The notes: generated by a model from the sequence alone, not told the origin. A stretch of DNA of 64,000 bases from Watersipora subatra (GCF_963576615.1 NC_088718.1:26528377-26592376), one strand, 5' to 3'; shown: positions 27,301-40,700, counted from the stretch's first letter. Program-made: numbers and translations.

Positions 27301-29639
27301 TTATCTTCCTCAACTCTTTAAATATTTTTATATTCTTCAACTCTTTAAGGATCTTTATCTCCCTCAACTCTTTAAGTATCTTTATCTTCCTCAACTCTTT
27401 AAGGATCTTTACCTTCCTCATCTTTTTAAGGATCTTAATCTCCCTCAACTCTTTAAAGATCTTTATCTCCCTCAACTCCTTAAGGGTCTTTATCTTCCTC
27501 AACTCTTTAAGGATCTTAATCTTCCTCAACTCTTTAAGGATCTTTATCTTCCTCAACTTTTTAAGGATCTTTATCTTCCTCAGCTCTTTAAGGATTTTTA
27601 TCTTCCTCAACTCTTTAAAGATTTTTATATTCCTCAACTCTTTAAGGATCTTTATCTTCCTCAACTCTTTAAGTATCTTTATCTTCCTCAACTCTTTAAG
27701 GATCTTTGTCTCTCTCAACTCTTTAAGGATCTTTATCTCCCACAACTCTTTGAGGATCTTTATCTTCCTCAACTCTCTAAGGATCTTTATCTTCCTCAAC
27801 TCTTTAAGGATCTTTATCTTCCTCATCTCTTTAAGGATCTTTATCTTCCTCAACTCTTTAAGGATCTTTATCTTCCTCAGCTCTTTAAGGATCTTTATCT
27901 TCCTCAACTCTTTAAGGATCTTTATCTCCCTCAACTCTTTAAGGATCTTTATCTACCTCGACTCTTTAAGGATCTTTATCTTCCTCAACTCTTTAAGGAT
28001 CTTTATCTTCCTCAACTCTTTAAGGATCTTTATCTTCCTCAACTCTTTAAGGATCTTTATCTCCCTCAACTCTTTAAGGATCTTCATCTTCCTCAACTCT
28101 TTAAGGATCTTTGTCTCTCTCAACTCTTTAAGGATCTTTATCTCCCTCAACTCCTAAAGGATCTTTATCTTCCTCAACTCTTTAAGGATCTTAATCTTCC
28201 TCAACTCTTTAAGGATCTTTATCTTCCTCAACTCTTTAAGGATCTTTATCTTCCTCAGCTCTTTAAGGATTTTTCTCTTCCTCAACTCTTTAAAGATTTT
28301 TATATTCCTCAACTCTTTAAGGATCTTTATCTCCCTCAACTCTTTAAGTATCTTTATCTTCCTCAACTCTTTGAGGATATTTGTCTCTCTTAACTCTTTA
28401 AGGATCTTTATCTCCCACAACTCTTTGAGGATCTTTATCTTCCTCAACTCTCTAAGGATCTTTATCTTCCTCACCTCTTTAAGGATCTTTATCTTCCTCA
28501 TCTCTTTAAGGATTTTTATCTTTCTCAACTCTTTAAATATTTTTATATTCTTCAACTCTTTAAGTATCTTTATCTTCCTCAACTCTTTAAGGATCTTTAC
28601 CTTCCTCATCTCTTTAAGGATCTTAATCTCCCTCAACTCTTTAAGGATCTTTATCTCCCTCAACTCCTTAAGGATCTTTATCTCCCACAACTCTTTGAGG
28701 ATCTTTATCTTCCCCAACTCTCTAAGGATCTTTATCTTCCTCAACTCTTTAAGGATCTTTATCTTCCTCAACTCTTTAAGGATTTTTATCTTCCTCAACT
28801 CTTTAAAGATTTTTATATTCCTCAACTCTTTAAGGATCTTTATCTCCCTCAACTCTTTAAGGATCTTTATCTTCCTCAACTCTTTAAGGATCTTAATCTT
28901 CTTCAACTCTTTAAGGATCTTTATCTTCCTCAACTCTTTAAGGATCTTTATCTTCCTCAACTCTTTAAGGATCTTTATCTTCCTCAACTCTCTAAGGATC
29001 TTTATCTTCCTCAACTCTTCAAGGATCTTTATCTTTCTCAACTCTTTAAGGATCTTTATCTTCCTCAACTCTTTGAGGATCTTTATCTTCCTCAACTCTT
29101 TAAGGATCTTTATCTTCCTCAACTCTTTGAGGATCTTCATCTTCCTCAACTCTTTAAGGATCTTTATCTTCCTCAACTCTTTAAGGATCTTTATCTTCCT
29201 CATCTCTTTAAGGATCTTTATCTTCTTCAACTCTTTAAGGATCTTTATCTTCCTCAACTCTTTAAGGATTTTTTTTTCCTCAACTCTTTATTGATCTTTA
29301 TCTTCCTCAACTCTTTAAGGATCTTTATCTTCCTCAACTCTTTAAGGATCTTTATCTCTTTCAACTCTTTAAGGATCTTTATCTTCTTCAACTATTCAAG
29401 GATCTTTATCTTCCTCATCTCTTTAAGGATCTTTATCTCTCTCAACTCTTTAAGGATCTTTATCTTCCTCAACTCTTTAAGGATCTTTATCTTCGTCAAC
29501 TCTTTAAGGATCTTTATCTTCTTCAACTCTTTAAGGATCTTTATCTTCCTCAACTCTTTAAGGATCTTTATCTTCCTCAATTCTTTAAGGATCTTTATCT
29601 CCCTCAACTCTTTAAGGATCTTTATCTCCCTCAACTCTT

Positions 29640-32577
29640 TAAGGATCTTTATCTTCCTCAACTCTTTAAGGATCTTTACCTTCCTCAACTCTTTAAGGAT
29701 TTTTATTTTTCTCAACTCTTTAAGGATCTTTGTCTCTCTCAACTCTTTAAGGATCTTTATCTCTCTCAACTCTTTAAGGATCTTTATCTTCCTCAACTCG
29801 TTAAGGATCTTTATCTTCCTCAACTCTTTAAGGATCTTTATCTTCTTCAACTATTCAAGGATCTTTATCTTCCTCATCTCTTTAAGGATCTTTATCTCTC
29901 TCAACTCTTTAAGGATCTTTATCTTCCTCTACTCTTTAAGGATCTTTATCTTCGTCAACTCTTTAAGGATCTTCATCTTCTTCAACTCTTTAAGGATCTT
30001 TATCTTCCTCAACTCTTTAAGGATCTTTATCTTCCTCAATTCTTTAAGGATCTTTACCTTCCTCAACTCTTTAAGGATCTTTATTTTTCTCAACTCTTTA
30101 AGGATCTTTGTCTCTCTCAACTCTTTAAGGATCTTTATCTCTTTCAACTCTTTAAGGATCTTTATCTTCTTCAACTATTCAAGGATCTTTATCTTCCTCA
30201 TCTCTTTAAGGATCTTTATCTTTCTCAACTCTTTAAGGATCTTTATCTTCCTCAACTCTTTAAGAATCTTTATCTTCGTCAACTCTTTAAGGATCTTTAT
30301 CTTCTTCAACTCTTTAAGGATCTTTATCTTCCTCAACTCTTTAAGGATCTTTATCTTCCTCAATTCTTTAAGGATCTTTATCTCCCTCAACTCTTTAAGG
30401 ATCTTTGTCTCCCTCAACTCTTTAAGTATCTTTACCTTCCTCAACTCTTTAAGGATCTTTACCTTCCTCAACTCTTTAAGGATCTTTATTTTTCTCAACT
30501 CTTTAAGGATCTTTGTCTCTCTCAACTCTTTAAGGATCTTTATCTTCCTCATCTCTTTAAGGATCTTTATCTCTCTCAACTCTTTAAGGATCTTTACCTT
30601 CCTCATCTTTTTAAGGATCTTAATCTCCCTCAACTCTTTAAAGATCTTTATCTCCCTCAACTCCTTAAGGGTCTTTATCTTCCTCAACTCTTTAAGGATC
30701 TTAATCTTCCTCAACTCTTTAAGGATCTTTATCTTCCTCAACTTTTTAAGGATCTTTGTCTTCCTCAGCTCTTTAAGGATTTTTATCTTTCTCAACTCTT
30801 TAAAGATTTTTATATTCCTCAACTCTTTAAGGATCTTTATCTTCCTCAACTCTTTAAGTATCTTTATCTTCCTCAACTCTTTAAGGATCTTTGTCTCTCT
30901 CAACTCTTTAAGGATCTTTATCTCCCACAACTCTTTGAGGATCTTTATCTTCCTCAACTCTCTAAGGATCTTTATCTTCCTCAACTCTTTAAGGATCTTT
31001 ATCTTCCTCATCTCTTTAAGGATCTTTATCTTCCTCAACTCTTTAAGGATCTTTATCTTCCTCAGCTCTTTAAGGATCTTTATCTTCCTCAACTCTTTAA
31101 GGATCTTTATCTCCCTCAACTCTTTAAGGATCTTTATCTACCTCGACTCTTTAAGGATTTTTATTTTTCTCAACTCTTTAAGGATCTTTGTCTCTCTCAA
31201 CTCTTTAAGGATCTTTATCTCTCTCAACTCTTTAAGGATCTTTATCTTCCTCAACTCGTTAAGGATCTTTATCTTCCTCAACTCTTTAAGGATCTTTATC
31301 TTCTTCAACTATTCAAGGATCTTTATCTTCCTCATCTCTTTAAGGATCTTTATCTCTCTCAACTCTTTAAGGATCTTTATCTTCCTCTACTCTTTAAGGA
31401 TCTTTATCTTCGTCAACTCTTTAAGGATCTTTATCTTCTTCAACTCTTTAAGGATCTTTATCTTCCTCAACTCTTTAAGGATCTTTATCTTCCTCAATTC
31501 TTTAAGGATCTTTACCTTCCTCAACTCTTTAAGGATCTTTATTTTTCTCAACTCTTTAAGGATCTTTGTCTCTCTCAACTCTTTAAGGATCTTTATCTCT
31601 TTCAACTCTTTAAGGATCTTTATCTTCTTCAACTATTCAAGGATCTTTATCTTCCTCATCTCTTTAAGGATCTTTATCTTTCTCAACTCTTTAAGGATCT
31701 TTATCTTCCTCAACTCTTTAAGAATCTTTATCTTCGTCAACTCTTTAAGGATCTTTATCTTCTTCAACTCTTTAAGGATCTTTATCTTCCTCAACTCTTT
31801 AAGGATCTTTATCTTCCTCAATTCTTTAAGGATCTTTATCTCCCTCAACTCTTTAAGGATCTTTGTCTCCCTCAACTCTTTAAGTATCTTTACCTTCCTC
31901 AACTCTTTAAGGATCTTTACCTTCCTCAACTCTTTAAGGATCTTTATTTTTCTCAACTCTTTAAGGATCTTTGTCTCTCTCAACTCTTTAAGGATCTTTA
32001 TCTTCCTCATCTCTTTAAGGATCTTTATCTCTCTCAACTCTTTAAGGATCTTTACCTTCCTCATCTTTTTAAGGATCTTAATCTCCCTCAACTCTTTAAA
32101 GATCTTTATCTCCCTCAACTCCTTAAGGGTCTTTATCTTCCTCAACTCTTTAAGGATCTTAATCTTCCTCAACTCTTTAAGGATCTTTATCTTCCTCAAC
32201 TTTTTAAGGATCTTTGTCTTCCTCAGCTCTTTAAGGATTTTTATCTTTCTCAACTCTTTAAAGATTTTTATATTCCTCAACTCTTTAAGGATCTTTATCT
32301 TCCTCAACTCTTTAAGTATCTTTATCTTCCTCAACTCTTTAAGGATCTTTGTCTCTCTCAACTCTTTAAGGATCTTTATCTCCCACAACTCTTTGAGGAT
32401 CTTTATCTTCCTCAACTCTCTAAGGATCTTTATCTTCCTCAACTCTTTAAGGATCTTTATCTTCCTCATCTCTTTAAGGATCTTTATCTTCCTCAACTCT
32501 TTAAGGATCTTTATCTTCCTCAGCTCTTTAAGGATCTTTATCTTCCTCAACTCTTTAAGGATCTTTATCTCCCTCAA
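29640..32577. repeat. 1458-bp internal duplication within the 27-bp array
   Basis: Blocks at 29929-31119 and 31387-32577 are offset by exactly 1458 bp (54 units). Their unit-variant order is essentially identical; the translated minus frames of 314 residues match, and one substitution is seen in the preceding 81-residue block. It is the youngest-looking of the nested duplications. Confidence 0.85.
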
Positions 32578-35500
32578 CTCTTTAAGGATCTTTATCTACC
32601 TCGACTCTTTAAGGATCTTTATCTTCCTCAACTCTTTAAGGATCTTTATCTTCCTCAACTCTTTAAGGATCTTTATCTTCCTCAACTCTTTAAGGATCTT
32701 TATCTCCCTCAACTCTTTAAGGATCTTTATCTTCCTCAACTCTTTAAGGATCTTTGTCTCTCTCAACTCTTTAAGGATCTTTATCTCCCTCAACTCCTTA
32801 AGGATCTTTATCTTCCTCAACTCTTTAAGGATCTTAATCTTCCTCAACTCTTTAAGGATCTTTATCTTCCTCAACTCTTTAAGGATCTTTATCTTCCTCA
32901 GCTCTTTAAGGATTTTTCTCTTCCTCAACTCTTTAAAGATTTTTATATTCCTCAACTCTTTAAGGATCTTTATCTCCCTCAACTCTTTAAGTATCTTTAT
33001 ATTCCTCAACTCTTTGAGGATCTTTGTCTCTCTTAACTCTTTAAGGATCTTTATCTCCCGCAACTCTTTGAGGATCTTTATCTTCCTCAACTCTCTAAGG
33101 ATCTTTATCTTCCTCACCTCTTTAAGGATCTTTATCTTCCTCATCTCTTTAAGGATTTTTATCTTTCTCAACTCTTTAAATATTTTTATATTCTTCAACT
33201 CTTTAAGTATCTTTATCTTCCTCAACTCTTTAAGGATCTTTACCTTCCTCATCTCTTTAAGGATCTTAATCTCCCTCAACTCTTTAAGGATCTTTATCTC
33301 CCTCAACTCCTTAAGGATCTTTATCTCCCACAACTCTTTGAGGATCTTTATCTTCCCCAACTCTCTAAGGATCTTTATCTTCCTCAACTCTTTAAGGATC
33401 TTTATCTTCCTCAACTCTTTAAGGATTTTTATCTTCCTCATCTCTTTAAAGATTTTTATATTCCTCAACTCTTTAAGGATCTTTATCTCCCTCAACTCTT
33501 TAAGGATCTTTATCTTCCTCAACTCTTTAAGGATCTTAATCTTCTTCAACTCTTTAAGGATCTTTATCTTCCTCAACTCTTTAAGGATCTTTATCTTCCT
33601 CAACTCTTTAAGGATCTTTATCTTCCTCAACTCTCTAAGGATCTTTATCTTCCTCAACTCTTCAAGGATCTTTATCTTTCTCAACTCTTTAAGGATCTTT
33701 ATCTTCCTCAACTCTTTGAGGATCTTTATCTTCCTCAACTCTTTAAGGATCTTTATCTTCCTCAACTCTTTGAGGATCTTCATCTTCCTCAACTCTTTAA
33801 GGATCTTTATCTTCCTCAACTCTTTAAGGATCTTTATCTTCCTCATCTCTTTAAGGATCTTTATCTTCTTCAACTCTTTAAGGATCTTTATCTTCCTCAA
33901 CTCTTTAAGGATTTTTTTTTCCTCAACTCTTTATTGATCTTTATCTTCCTCAACTCTTTAAGGATCTTTATCTTCCTCAACTCTTTAAGGATCTTTATCT
34001 CTTTCAACTCTTTAAGGATCTTTATCTTCTTCAACTATTCAAGGATCTTTATCTTCCTCATCTCTTTAAGGATCTTTATCTCTCTCAACTCTTTAAGGAT
34101 CTTTATCTTCCTCAACTCTTTAAGGATCTTTATCTTCGTCAACTCTTTAAGGATCTTTATCTTCTTCAACTCTTTAAGGATCTTTATCTTCCTCAACTCT
34201 TTAAGGATCTTTATCTTCCTCAATTCTTTAAGGATCTTTATCTCCCTCAACTCTTTAAGGATCTTTATCTCCCTCAACTCTTTAAGTATCTTTATCTTCC
34301 TCAACTCTTTAAGGATCTTTACCTTCCTCAACTCTTTAAGGATCTTTATTTTTCTCAACTCTTTAAGGATCTTTGTCTCTCTCAACTCTTTAAGGATCTT
34401 TATCTCTCTCAACTCTTTAAGGATCTTTATCTTCCTCAACTCGTTAAGGATCTTTATCTTCCTCAACTCTTTAAGGATCTTTATCTTTTTCAACTATTCA
34501 AGGATCTTTATCTTCCTCATCTCTTTAAGGATCTTTATCTCTCTCAACTCTTTAAGGATCTTTATCTTCCTCTACTCTTTAAGGATCTTTATCTTCCTCA
34601 ACTCTTTAAGGATCTTTATCTTCCTCAATTCTTTAAGGATCTTTACCTTCCTCAACTCTTTAAGGATCTTTATTTTTCTCAACTCTTTAAGGATCTTTGT
34701 CTCTCTCAACTCTTTAAGGATCTTTATCTCTCTCAACTCTTTAAGGATCTTTATCTTCCTCAACTCTTTGAGGATCTTCATCTTCCTCAACTCTTTAAGG
34801 ATCTTTATCTTCCTCATCTCTTTAAGGATCTTTATCTTCTTCAACTCTTTAAGGATCTTTATCTTCCTCAACTCTTTAAGGATTTTTTTTTCCTCAACTC
34901 TTTATTGATCTTTATCTTCCTCAACTCTTTAAGGATCTTTATCTCTTTCAACTCTTTAAGGATCTTTATCTTCTTCAACTATTCAAGGATCTTTATCTTC
35001 CTCATCTCTTTAAGGATCTTTATCTCTCTCAACTCTTTAAGGATCTTTATCTTCCTCAACTCTTTAAGAATCTTTATCTTCGTCAACTCTTTAAGGATCT
35101 TTATCTTCTTCAACTCTTTAAGGATCTTTTTCTTCCTCAACTCTTTAAGGATCTTTATCTTCCTCAATTCTTTAAGGATCTTTATCTCCCTCAACTCTTT
35201 AAGGATCTTTGTCTCCCTCAACTCTTTAAGTATCTTTACCTTCCTCAACTCTTTAAGGATCTTTACCTTCCTCAACTCTTTAAGGATCTTTATTTTTCTC
35301 AACTCTTTAAGGATCTTTGTCTCTCTCAACTCTTTAAGGATCTTTATCTCTCTCAACTCTTTAAGGATCTTTATCTTCCTCAACTCGTTAAGGATCTTTA
35401 TCTTCCTCAACTCTTTAAGGATCTTTATCTTCTTCAACTCTTTAAGGATCTTTATCTTCCTCAACTCTTTAAGGATTTTTATCTTCCTCAACTCTTTAAA

Positions 35501-36860
35501 GATTTTTATATTCCTCAACTCTTTAAGGATCTTTCTCTCCCTCAACTCTTTAAGTATCTTTATTTTCCTCAACTCTTTAAGGATCTTTGTCTCCCTCAAC
35601 TCTTTAAGGATCTTTATCTCTCTCAACTCTTTAAGGATCTTTATCTTCCTCAACTCGTTAAGGATCTTTATCTTCCTCAACTCTTTAAGGATCTTTATCT
35701 TCTTCAACTCTTTAAGGATCTTTATCTTCCTCAACTCTTTAAGGATTTTTATCTTCCTCAACTCTTTAAAGAGTTTTATATTCCTCAACTCTTTAAGGAT
35801 CTTTATCTCCCTCAACCCTTTAAGTATCTTTATCTTCCTCAACTCTTTATGGATCTTTACCTTCCTCAACTCTTTAAGGATCTTTGTCTCTCTCAACTCT
35901 TTAAGGATCTTTATCTCCCACAACTCTTTAAGGATCTTTATCTCCCACAACTCTTTGAGGATCTTTATCTTCCTCAACTCTCTAAGGATCTTTATCTTCC
36001 TCAACTCTTTAAGGATCTTTATCTTCCTCATCTCCTTAAGGATCTTTATCTTCCTCAACTCTTTAAATATTTTTATATTCTTCAACTCTTTAAGGATCTT
36101 TATCTCCCTCAACTCTTTAAGTATCTTTATCTTCCTCAACTCTTTAAGGATCTTTACCTTCCTCATCTTTTTAAGGATCTTAATCTCCCTCAACTCTTTA
36201 AAGATCTTTATCTCCCTCAACTCCTTAAGGGTCTTTATCTTCCTCAACTCTTTAAGGATCTTAATCTTCCTCAACTCTTTAAGGATCTTTATCTTCCTCA
36301 ACTTTTTAAGGATCTTTATCTTCCTCAGCTCTTTAAGGATTTTTATCTTCCTCAACTCTTTAAAGATTTTTATATTCCTCAACTCTTTAAGGATCTTTAT
36401 CTTCCTCAACTCTTTAAGTATCTTTATCTTCCTCAACTCTTTAAGGATCTTTGTCTCTCTCAACTCTTTAAGGATCTTTATCTCCCACAACTCTTTGAGG
36501 ATCTTTATCTTCCTCAACTCTCTAAAGATCTTTATCTTCCTCAACTCTTTAAGGATCTTTATCTTCCTCATCTCTTTAAGGATCTTTATCTTCCTCAACT
36601 CTTTAAGGATCTTTATCTTCCTCCGCTCTTTAAGGATCTTTATCTTCCTCAACTCTTTAAGGATCTTTATCTCCCTCAACTCTTTAAGGATCTTTATCTA
36701 CCTCGACTCTTTAAGGATCTTTATCTTCCTCAACTCTTTAAGGATCTTTATCTTCCTCAACTCTTCAAGGATCTTTAACATGTTTAATGCATTCATAATA
36801 CTTTGCTGTATGTGAAAAGCGGTTTTCACATACAATGTAACTGTACTACTATTTTCAGGC

Positions 36861-36868
36861 TATAAAAG
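36861..36868 (+). promoter_or_regulatory. possible TATA box upstream of gene B
   Basis: TATAAAAG in unique sequence 84 bp right of the megasatellite and about 850 bp before the first recognised exon of gene B. That exon starts directly after a splice acceptor, so an upstream exon or leader must exist. A single motif is weak evidence. Confidence 0.2.
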
Positions 36869-37369
36869 TTGTGCTTAGCGTGCTTGCGGCTAAAGGTTTA
36901 TTGTTATTTTTGTGAAAAGTTTCGCTCTGCTAAAAAGTCTTTGAATTTAAAATATCGACTAGTTCAACTGTGCAGAAGAAAAGTTGAGGGCAGAAGACAC
37001 TGTGGAATATATTAAAAATATATCGAAAATACACTGAAGATATTGAAAAGCCCGAAAATAGGAAATGGTTACCAACAAAAACAACAATCAGAACCCAGCT
37101 GGCCGAGCAAACGATGTAAACGTTTTTTTTAAATGTGAATTTTTATTTTTAGATGTGTTACAAATATGGTTTGTTTGTCTCACTTGTTCTTGAATTTATA
37201 TTTGTAGCATTTGATAGATTATCATTATATAGCTTATAAATTTGTAGATTTATAGCATATTACTTGATATAGCTTCATCACGATTATCTAAACTCGAATT
37301 TTATTGGATTGTCGCTCATAACTCTTCTATTGTACATAAAAAGCCAAGTGGGCCTACACCACTTACATG

Positions 37370-37565
37370 TACATAGTGGTAATAGTAGTAACACACCATG
37401 TACATAGCAGTAATAGTAGTAACACACCAAGTTCATAGCGGAAGTGGTAGTAACACACCAAGTACATAGCAGTAATAGTAGTAACACACCAAGTACATAG
37501 CAGTAATAGTAGTAACACACCATGTGTATAGCGGTTATAGTAGTAACACACCAAGTACATAGCAT
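37370..37565. repeat. 31-bp tandem repeat
   Basis: Six copies of a 31-bp unit (taacacaccaagtacatagc plus agtaatagtag). The flanking parts, 36779-37370 and 37566-37712, show no other repeat. Confidence 0.88.
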
Positions 37566-37712
37566 ATATGCATGTATATGCTCATATACATGTATGTGTA
37601 CACCTGCTTTCAACTCTAAACTCAAAGACACACATTTATTGCATAAATGCTAAAAATGTCTTCGGAACAGGAACAATGTCTCCCTGTTTAATTTTAGAAC
37701 ATTTTTCTGTAG

Positions 37713-40700
37713 ATGACAGCGTGTACAAAGACTTACTGCTACATAATCTCCGCTGTTGGTGAGGATGAGGTCATTATAGTGGACCAAGTTGGCACACTGG
37801 GATATCAACTGAGGGTCAGAGCAAAGATCAAAATCTCTCTCACAAAACTATGTAAGCGTTTAATTTCTACTCGGCAAAACCTGGTATTAGTTAGTTGCTG
37901 ATCTATGTAATAGCTATCCTTCGTAGGTTAAACCTTTGAAGTCCTGGTAAAGTAAGTCCTGGTAATATTTTACATTGCTGTTCTGTGAACAAAGCCATCT
38001 CATGGTTTTTATCATGTTTTATGTAAAAGCTGATCTCTTTTTCTATTATCAGGAAAAGCATTTGTGTTTCCACACTGCTCACTAGGCCGTGTCACTAAAG
38101 TTTAATAAAAATCTTGCATCACTAGAGTTTAATAAAAGTCTTGTGTCACAAGAATTTAATGAAAGTCTCGTGTTACTAGAGTTTAATAAAAGTCTTGTGT
38201 CACTAGAGTTTAATAAAAGTCGTGTATCACTAGAGATTAATAAAAGTCTTGTGTCACTAGAGTTTAATAAAAGTCTTGTATCACTAGAGTTTAATCAAAA
38301 TCTTGTGTCACTAGAGTTTAATGAAAGTATTGTGTCACTAGAGTTTAATGAAAGTCTTGCATCACTAGAGTTTAATAAAAGTCTTGTATCACTAGAGTTT
38401 AATAAAAGTCTTGTATCACTAGAGATTAATAAAAGTCTTGTGTCACTAGAGTTTAATAAAAGTCTTGTATCACTAGAGTTTAATCAAAATCTTGTATCAC
38501 TAGAGTTTAATCAAAGTCTTGTGTCACTAGAGCTTAATGAAAGTCTTGTGTCACTAGAGTTTAATAAAAGTCTTCTGTCACTAGAGTGTAATAATTTCTG
38601 AAGTCATTTAAAAGTTTATTAAATTTCTGAAGCATGAAGTAAAATCCCTATAATGTAAGCATTCTCGAAATGGATCATTGCTTTCTAGGGACGTCTAGTT
38701 TAATTTTACTGTGATTTTGTGTTCTAATATTGCCATCCAGATTAATAATTCACTTCAATAATAATTTTAATTTTACGTTTCTAATAAAAAATAATATTTA
38801 TATTATCATATCTAATATCGATATGTTGATATGATATATAGTATTCATATACATTTGGCTTTACATCTTTGTCATCTAGCTAGTAAAAGTCGGTATACCA
38901 ATTCAAATAAGCCAGCTACCTCAAATATGCAGTCTGTTTGGAAGAGTTGTGCTGCAGCTTTTACATTTTCGAGAGTCACACATTTTGGAGTGGAGAATAT
39001 TTATTACAGTCTGATGGTTTTTAAGTGGAAATAATTCACTCTACACATGTCATCACTATTCGTGTGTATGTTCTACGCGTGTTATCACTGTTCAGATCTA
39101 TGTTCAATGCGTTTAATCACTTTTCAGATATGTTTAAAATGCATGTTGTCACTGCTCATATCTATTTTCAACACAGGTTATTACTGTTCATATCTATATT
39201 CAACATGTGTTATCACCGTTCATATCTGTTTAAAATGCGTGTTATCACCATTCACGTTTATTGTCAACTCATGTTATCACTGTTCATATCTGTCTAAACT
39301 GCCTGTTATAACTGTTCATATCTATTGTCAACACATTTTATCACTGTTCATGCCTATATTCAACTTGTGTTTTCACTGTTCATATCTATGTTTCACATGT
39401 GTTTTCCCTTTTCTGCTCATTTTTTTGCCCAGTTTCTTATTTGCTTCTGCTGCTTATGCTTAGTTTAGATGTGATATCACTAATGGTACTCGTGTTCAAC
39501 TTATGTCACCAATTCTGATATTCATTTCTAAGGTCTGGTCAGTAACACATTCGCCTTCGGCTACCATTTTGGAGAAATATATGCTTTCAAGATGAAGGAT
39601 AAAACAGTTGGAAATTTGGCAGATGTTTGGCAGATTCGGCAATTTGTTGCTCATTCTCGAGCAATTACGAGCATGATAGCTGAGGGTGAAACTGGTGAGA
39701 TTCTTCATTATGAAATAAAAGTTTTGTTTGTTTCGGCAGAGTTGACTTTCATTTGATGGATATTTTGCTCCTGCGTTAAGTGTATGCATCGGGGCACTGT
39801 ATAAACATATTACATATTCGTCTTTGTAGGAGCTGTATTCACAACAGCCGCAGAAGATGGAAGCGTGAAAGTGTTCCAGATTGGCATCAAAGTTGATGAA
39901 ATCTTGTGTGAAGCTGACATGTTTGATAGAATAGCGTCTACTATTGACAGAATTTCAGCTACTAACAAGCAGACGGCTTCTCTTTCTAATGAGTCAAAGT
40001 AGGTTAATTCTATTTTTTTGAGCTCTCATGTCACCAGCATGACTGTATTGACTGTAATTCCTGATGAGCTACATATGCTGGTTTACCTAATCTCTTTCTA
40101 AGGTGATTCATTGTCAGTTCACTTCTGATCTGTGTGATCACTTAGAGCAGTACTAGCTGTTTAGTTCTCTTACCTGTCAAATCTTACAGTAGTACTAACT
40201 GATCAGTGCACTTACCTGTTAAATCTTACAGTAGTACTAACTGATCAGTACACTTACCTGTTAAATCTTAGAGTAGTACTAACTGATCAGTACTCTTACC
40301 TGTTATATCTTAGAGTAGTACTAAGTTACTACTGATCAGTACTCTTACCTGTTAAGTCTTAGAGTAGTACTAAGTTACTAACTGATCAGTGCTCCTACCT
40401 GTTAAATCTTAGAGTACTACTAACTGATCAGTACACTTACCGGTTATATCTTAGAGTAGTACTAACTGATCAGTGATCTTACCTATTAAATCTTAGAGTA
40501 GTACTAACAGTGTAACATATAACAATTCTGTAATATATCATAAAGTATGTAATATATTACAAAGTCTGTAATACATCACATTGTCTGCAACATATTGCAA
40601 AATCTGTAATATATAACAAAGTCTGTAACATATAATAATAATATGTCTCTAATATACCACAGTCTTTAACATTTAGCACAGTCTGTAATATATCCCGAAA

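Larger units (their letters stand above)
14499..36777. repeat. 22.3 kb megasatellite of a 27-bp unit
   Basis: About 825 uninterrupted head-to-tail copies of a 27-bp unit with core ctcaactctttaaggatc preceded by tttatcttc. The plus strand is pyrimidine-rich (19 of 27 bases, 7 C against 2 G). Most variation falls in the six bases before caac (cttcct, ctccct, ctctct, cttctt, ctacct, cttcgt) and in ttaagg (ttcaag, ttgagg, ttaaag). ctacct variants cluster at 16.0-19.4 kb. The unit length is a multiple of three, and two plus frames and one minus frame lack stops. This produces repeats of FKDLYLPQL or RIFIFLNSL (plus) and ILKELRKIK (minus) hundreds of residues long. I see no start context, splice structure or synonymous-change bias, so I do not call them genes. 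The array ends sharply at both sides. Confidence 0.95.

Noticed and set aside
14499-36777. CRISPR array
   Set aside because: Units are contiguous with no unique spacers, and the context is eukaryotic.
14490-36815. Very long open frames in the 27-bp array as giant repeat proteins or leucine-rich-repeat proteins
   Set aside because: They arise in two plus frames and one minus frame of the same unit, have no start context or introns, change amino acids freely, and are cut or shifted by the 26-bp marker.
37713-37715. ATG at the start of exon 1 as the true start of gene B
   Set aside because: It lies directly after a good splice acceptor and the coding pattern starts in the middle of a blade, so an upstream exon is more likely.
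38053-38100. Possible gene B exon after ttattatcag (gaaaagcatttg...)
   Set aside because: Joining it to exon 1 creates TGA at the junction, whereas exon 1 joins 39533 directly in phase.
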